Source: JANXUC01 sp043749225
Lineage (GTDB): Bacteria > Acidobacteriota > Terriglobia > Terriglobales > Acidobacteriaceae
Assembly: GCA_043749225.1 (NCBI GenBank)
Contig: JAYVEP010000240.1
Location: 1-8,469, forward strand
Length of the DNA: 8,469 nucleotides
Direction of reading: 5' to 3'
A program made the translations under genes and the position numbers. Of this stretch, positions 5,172-8,469 are shown one piece after another (within the stretch, counting starts at the first letter, position 1; each line of letters opens with the position of its first letter). Under the pieces are notes generated by a model that ran no database searches, had not been told where the DNA came from, and saw nothing but the letters and a program-made list of their open reading frames with translations.

Positions 5172-6871
5172 GGCGTCACTTTGTTTTTTTTGCCGTCCTT
5201 TTCTTTGCACTTTCGTCACGACACACCGCCGCACAAATTCAGTTCCGGGACATCACCGTGCAAGCCAGAATTCAGTTCGTCCACAACAACGGCGCCTTTG
5301 GAAAGAAGTATCTGCCCGAAACCATGGGCCCAGGCGTGGCATTTATCGACTATGACGGAGACGGTTGGCCTGACATTCTGCTGGTCAATGGAGAAGACTG
5401 GCCGGGCCACAAACGCACGACTTCGACTTTGAAGCTTTGCCGCAACAATCACAACGGGACGTTTACGGATGTCACTACGAAGGCGGGCCTCGCACTTTCT
5501 CTATTTGGAATGGGCGCGGCGGTCGGCGACTACGACAATGATGGGCACGACGATGTCTTCGTCACTGCTCTAGGACAAAACCATCTCTTTCACAACAACG
5601 GGAACGGCACGTTCACGGACGTCACAAAGGTAGCCGGACTTTGGGGACCCGATGAGTTCTCCACCAGCGCCGCGTGGGTGGACTATGACCGTGACGGCAA
5701 ACTAGACCTCATTGTTGCCAACTACGTGCAGTGGTCGATTGACACCGACATTCGCTGCACGTTGGATGGCACTCACAAATCCTATTGCACTCCGGAATCG
5801 TACAAAGGCTCGTCTGCGCGCATATGGCACAACCTCGGCAATGGCAAATTTGAGGACGCTACTCGCAAATCGGGATTATACGATCCTTCTTCCAAAAGTC
5901 TTGGCGTCGCAATTCTAGACTTCAACAACGACGGCTGGCCCGATTTGTTGCTCGCCAATGACACGCAGCCGAACAAGCTTTATCTCAACAAAGGAAATGG
6001 AACGTTTGAAGAGAAAGGTGTGGCTGCCGGAATCGCCTTCAGCGAAGATGGCATCGCGCGCGCTGGCATGGGCGTGGACGCCGCCGACTACGACCGTTCC
6101 GGGCACGCAAGCCTCATCATCAGCAATTTTTCCAATCAGATGATCTCTCTGTATCACAACGAGGGCAACGGCCTCTTTATCGACGAGGCGCCGCGATCAG
6201 AAGTTGGGCGGAACAGCCTCGTCACTCTAGGTTTTGGCTGTTTCTTTTTCGACTATGACAACGACGGCTGGCCGGACATCTTCATCGCGGATGGCCACAT
6301 TGAAGACCAGATCGAACGCGTGCAGAAGCGGGTTAAGTATGCCGAGCCGTCGCACCTGTTCCGAAATTTGGGCGGAGGCACATTTCAGGAAGTCACCGAG
6401 TCGCTGGGAGCAGCCTTCGCGGCACCGCGCGTGGCCCGTGGCGCCGCCTACGCGGATATCAACAACGACGGAGCCCTCGATCTGCTGGTCACAACGAATG
6501 GCGGCAAACCGCATCTGTTCCAGAATAGCGGTGTAACCAACAACAGTCTTCGCGTGAGGTTAGTGGGAACGAAATCAAACCGCGACGGCATTGGCGCAGT
6601 GGTCCGCATCACATCCGGCAAGGGCGAAAAGCAATGGCAGATGCTGCGCAGCGGCTCTAGCTATCTCTCACAAAGCGAGCTCGCACTAACCTTCGGTCTG
6701 GAAACCCAAACCAAGGCCGACACGCTCGAAATACAGTGGCCTAGCGGGCAATTAGAAAAGCTGTCGAACATCAACGGCGGGCAGGCGGTCACCATTGAAG
6801 AGGGCAAAGGCGTGGTCGCTTCCAGGCCTTATTCGAAAGAATCCGCAGTCAAGAATACTGCCGCGAAATAG
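5168..6871 (+). CDS. Secreted CRTAC1-type FG-GAP/VCBS repeat protein with ASPIC/UnbV C-terminal domain
   Basis: A 567-residue exported beta-propeller protein, paralogous over its whole length to the protein at 2-1690. Its signal peptide has a basic start (MRRH), a hydrophobic core at about residues 5-16, and a probable cleavage after the TAA-Q region near residue 22, which looks like Sec export. Seven calcium loops begin at D61, D121, D172, D251, D307, D362 and D430. The first six have spacings identical to the paralogue. The fifth loop (DYDRSGHAS) is degenerate, as in the paralogue. C197 and C207 match C202 and C212 there. The ASPIC/UnbV domain runs from about 457 to 546, with GTKSNRDGIGAVV, SSYLSQSE, FGLE and IQWPSG. 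The TTG start is supported by GGAGG six bases upstream and by a 4-base overlap with the cytochrome gene, which points to a shared operon and probably a shared role. Molecular function is unknown; a calcium-stabilised binding or scaffolding partner of the cytochrome is an inference. Confidence 0.93.
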   Translation: MRRHFVFFAVLFFALSSRHTAAQIQFRDITVQARIQFVHNNGAFGKKYLPETMGPGVAFIDYDGDGWPDILLVNGEDWPGHKRTTSTLKLCRNNHNGTFTDVTTKAGLALSLFGMGAAVGDYDNDGHDDVFVTALGQNHLFHNNGNGTFTDVTKVAGLWGPDEFSTSAAWVDYDRDGKLDLIVANYVQWSIDTDIRCTLDGTHKSYCTPESYKGSSARIWHNLGNGKFEDATRKSGLYDPSSKSLGVAILDFNNDGWPDLLLANDTQPNKLYLNKGNGTFEEKGVAAGIAFSEDGIARAGMGVDAADYDRSGHASLIISNFSNQMISLYHNEGNGLFIDEAPRSEVGRNSLVTLGFGCFFFDYDNDGWPDIFIADGHIEDQIERVQKRVKYAEPSHLFRNLGGGTFQEVTESLGAAFAAPRVARGAAYADINNDGALDLLVTTNGGKPHLFQNSGVTNNSLRVRLVGTKSNRDGIGAVVRITSGKGEKQWQMLRSGSSYLSQSELALTFGLETQTKADTLEIQWPSGQLEKLSNINGGQAVTIEEGKGVVASRPYSKESAVKNTAAK

Positions 6872-6889
6872 GAACTGGCGGCTCCGACT

Positions 6890-8469
6890 TCATTGCGCCG
6901 GGGAACATCCGTTCGCCGAAGCCGCAGCCTCAACCAGCTTTCTAATTCCGGAAGCTGGGATCAACAATAGTTGCGTCTTCGGCTTCTCTATTTCCGTGAT
7001 GACGGCTAACTCCTGCATCTTCCACTCGTCGGAAGCGCGCTGACTTTTCGCCAGCGAATCCAGCGCGGCAACACCAACGTTGCCAATAGCGGACAAATCT
7101 TGCGACCTGGCCGTCACCTGCTTGGCGAGAAACGACGTTTGCGTGAGCGTTCGAAATACGGCATCGTTGCTCTGCCACAAGGCCAGATGCGAACGCAGTT
7201 TTGCTGCCGAAGCAGAATCGCGGCACGACGACTTCACATACTGGTCAACAAGTTCGTTGAAGCGCCGTCCCTCGTCGCTTTCCAGCGGCACTGCATCCAC
7301 CACGCGATGCAAGGGCGTAGCGCTGGTGGGTTCGGCATCCGCGGTTTCTTCCCGCGTGTAGTCCTTCACAGGTTCCACAACATCCGCCAAAGTCCGTAAC
7401 GCCGCGAATTGATCCGGCGTAGCAGGCCCTGCAATGCGCCGCAACATCCGGCTGTAGTACGTCTTGTGAGTCAACCCCAGCCACTCCAGCCGTTCGCTAA
7501 TAACATCCAGGCGACGATACATTTCAGCAGTGTCACGAACTTCCGCGGGCGACCACAACCGCTCAGCAATCGCTGCATTCCGCGGCCAAATCCGCGAATC
7601 GACATTCTCTTCGCTGACATACTCGGCCCACATGCAAGATTCTCCACCTAGAACACGCGCTTTCTCTGTACTTGACAAAGTAGTCGTATTTTCTCCAACT
7701 GGATCAACCGCGTAGTGCCGCGCCGCCGACCAGCCAAGATCCAGGTACCAGCCATTCGACAAAATTCCGCGATATCCCTGTCTGGCTGCGTCCGCTAGCG
7801 AATCGGCCCCACGCCAGGATTGAATCGTGATGTCTTTGGGTAGCGTGGGATCCAGCACTTCATCCCAGCCAATCATGCTTTTACCGTGTTTGCTGACGAT
7901 CGGTTGCAACCGCTTATTGAAATACGCCTGCAACGCCTGATTGCCCTTGAGTCCATGCGAACGCATGAATTCCTGAATCTTGGGGTTCGCGGTCCATTCT
8001 TTTCCGTTCACCTCATCGCCGCCAACGTGAAAGAACTGGTCGGGAAATAGCTGCACCATCTCGCCGATAAATTCGTCGAGAAATTTGTAAGTGCTCTCTT
8101 TCGTGGGATCCATCGCGGGATCGAAAACGCCCCAGCGAGGCTCGATCTGATAAGGCCCAGAACCACTCGCGAGTTCCGGATAGCCCACAAACCACGCGGT
8201 GCTGTGGCCGGGCACATCGAATTCCGGAACAACGCGAATGCCACGGTCGCGCGCATAGGCAACTACATCAAGAATTTCTTCCTGCCTGTAAAACAAGCCA
8301 TCCGAGCCCATTTCGTGCAGCTTCGGAAACTTCTTGCTCTCCACGCGGAAGCCCTGGTCGTCTGAAAGATGCCAATGCAGCACGTTCATCTTCACCGCCG
8401 CCATTCCGTCGATGTTGCGCTTCAGCACGTCGGTGGGAATGAAGTGGCGGCTGACATCGATCAGCAACC
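6890..8469 (-). CDS. Beta-N-acetylhexosaminidase, glycoside hydrolase family 20 (N-terminus outside window)
   Basis: Exo-acting enzyme predicted to release terminal GlcNAc or GalNAc from chitin oligomers, glycans or peptidoglycan fragments by substrate-assisted catalysis. Numbering from the first full codon (TTG at 8467), the barrel opens with LLIDVSRHF. It contains HWHLSDDQGF at 31-40, VPEFDVPGHS at 80-89, HVGGDEV at 147-153 with the catalytic pair D151-E152, GWDEV at 200-204, SWRG at 217-220, and GGESCMWAEY at 274-283. All are hallmark GH20 segments, and the active site appears intact. The first visible codon is an internal leucine, not a start: the family expects an RG just before it, plus an N-terminal accessory domain and signal peptide beyond the window. 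After the barrel (about residue 312) comes a helical extension of roughly 210 residues that I cannot assign. The gene converges on the upstream cluster with 18 bases between stop codons, so it belongs to another transcription unit. Confidence 0.93.
   Translation of the reverse strand, partial: LLIDVSRHFIPTDVLKRNIDGMAAVKMNVLHWHLSDDQGFRVESKKFPKLHEMGSDGLFYRQEEILDVVAYARDRGIRVVPEFDVPGHSTAWFVGYPELASGSGPYQIEPRWGVFDPAMDPTKESTYKFLDEFIGEMVQLFPDQFFHVGGDEVNGKEWTANPKIQEFMRSHGLKGNQALQAYFNKRLQPIVSKHGKSMIGWDEVLDPTLPKDITIQSWRGADSLADAARQGYRGILSNGWYLDLGWSAARHYAVDPVGENTTTLSSTEKARVLGGESCMWAEYVSEENVDSRIWPRNAAIAERLWSPAEVRDTAEMYRRLDVISERLEWLGLTHKTYYSRMLRRIAGPATPDQFAALRTLADVVEPVKDYTREETADAEPTSATPLHRVVDAVPLESDEGRRFNELVDQYVKSSCRDSASAAKLRSHLALWQSNDAVFRTLTQTSFLAKQVTARSQDLSAIGNVGVAALDSLAKSQRASDEWKMQELAVITEIEKPKTQLLLIPASGIRKLVEAAASANGCSPAQ

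Noticed and set aside
5184..5191. Run of eight T near the start of the second propeller gene, as a possible phase-variation tract
   Set aside because: Eight Ts encoding Val-Phe-Phe in a hydrophobic signal peptide is ordinary, and a single short run is weak evidence for slippage control.
2..6871. Near-identical DNA in the two propeller genes as a sign of a recent insertion or gene conversion
   Set aside because: Similarity is strongest in short calcium-loop segments under protein constraint, with many synonymous differences between them, so it fits an older duplication. No inverted repeats or target-site duplications flank the segment.
6872..6889. Search for a bidirectional terminator between the converging stop codons
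   Set aside because: The 18-base gap and its flanks show no convincing hairpin with T-tracts.

Overview
The window looks like chromosome of a soil-type Acidobacteriota (class Terriglobia or a relative). This rests on three things remembered from the families rather than on a search: secreted CRTAC1-type propeller proteins ending in an ASPIC/UnbV domain, a membrane-anchored multihaem cytochrome c fused to TPR repeats, and a GH20 hexosaminidase with a long helical C-terminus. Base composition is moderately GC-rich and even throughout, and I see no sign of a mobile element, tRNA, rRNA or CRISPR array.

Layout. Four genes run on the plus strand. The first (2-1690, cut at its 5' end by the window edge) encodes a secreted seven-repeat FG-GAP/VCBS protein with an ASPIC/UnbV C-terminus. 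After a 131-base gap comes a small exported three-cysteine protein (1822-2217). A 101-base gap holding a perfect 12-bp inverted repeat leads to a 950-residue protein (2319-5171). It has five predicted membrane helices, five CXXCH haem sites, a beta-rich domain with a GHxFPGG motif, and C-terminal TPRs. Its stop codon overlaps the TTG start of a second CRTAC1-type protein (5168-6871), a full-length paralogue of the first. On the minus strand, a GH20 beta-N-acetylhexosaminidase (6890-8469, N-terminus outside the window) converges on this cluster with only 18 bases between the stop codons.

How the genes may work together. The cytochrome and the second propeller protein are translationally coupled and so are probably made together. 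The predicted topology places the haems, the TPRs and the propeller proteins all outside the cytoplasmic membrane. The simplest reading, which is inference, is a periplasmic or cell-surface complex. In it the cytochrome carries electrons from the membrane, its TPRs act as a docking platform, and the calcium-binding propeller proteins are partners or substrate-recognition modules. The substrate is unknown. The GH20 enzyme, which trims terminal N-acetylhexosamine from chitin or peptidoglycan fragments, appears to be an unrelated neighbour.
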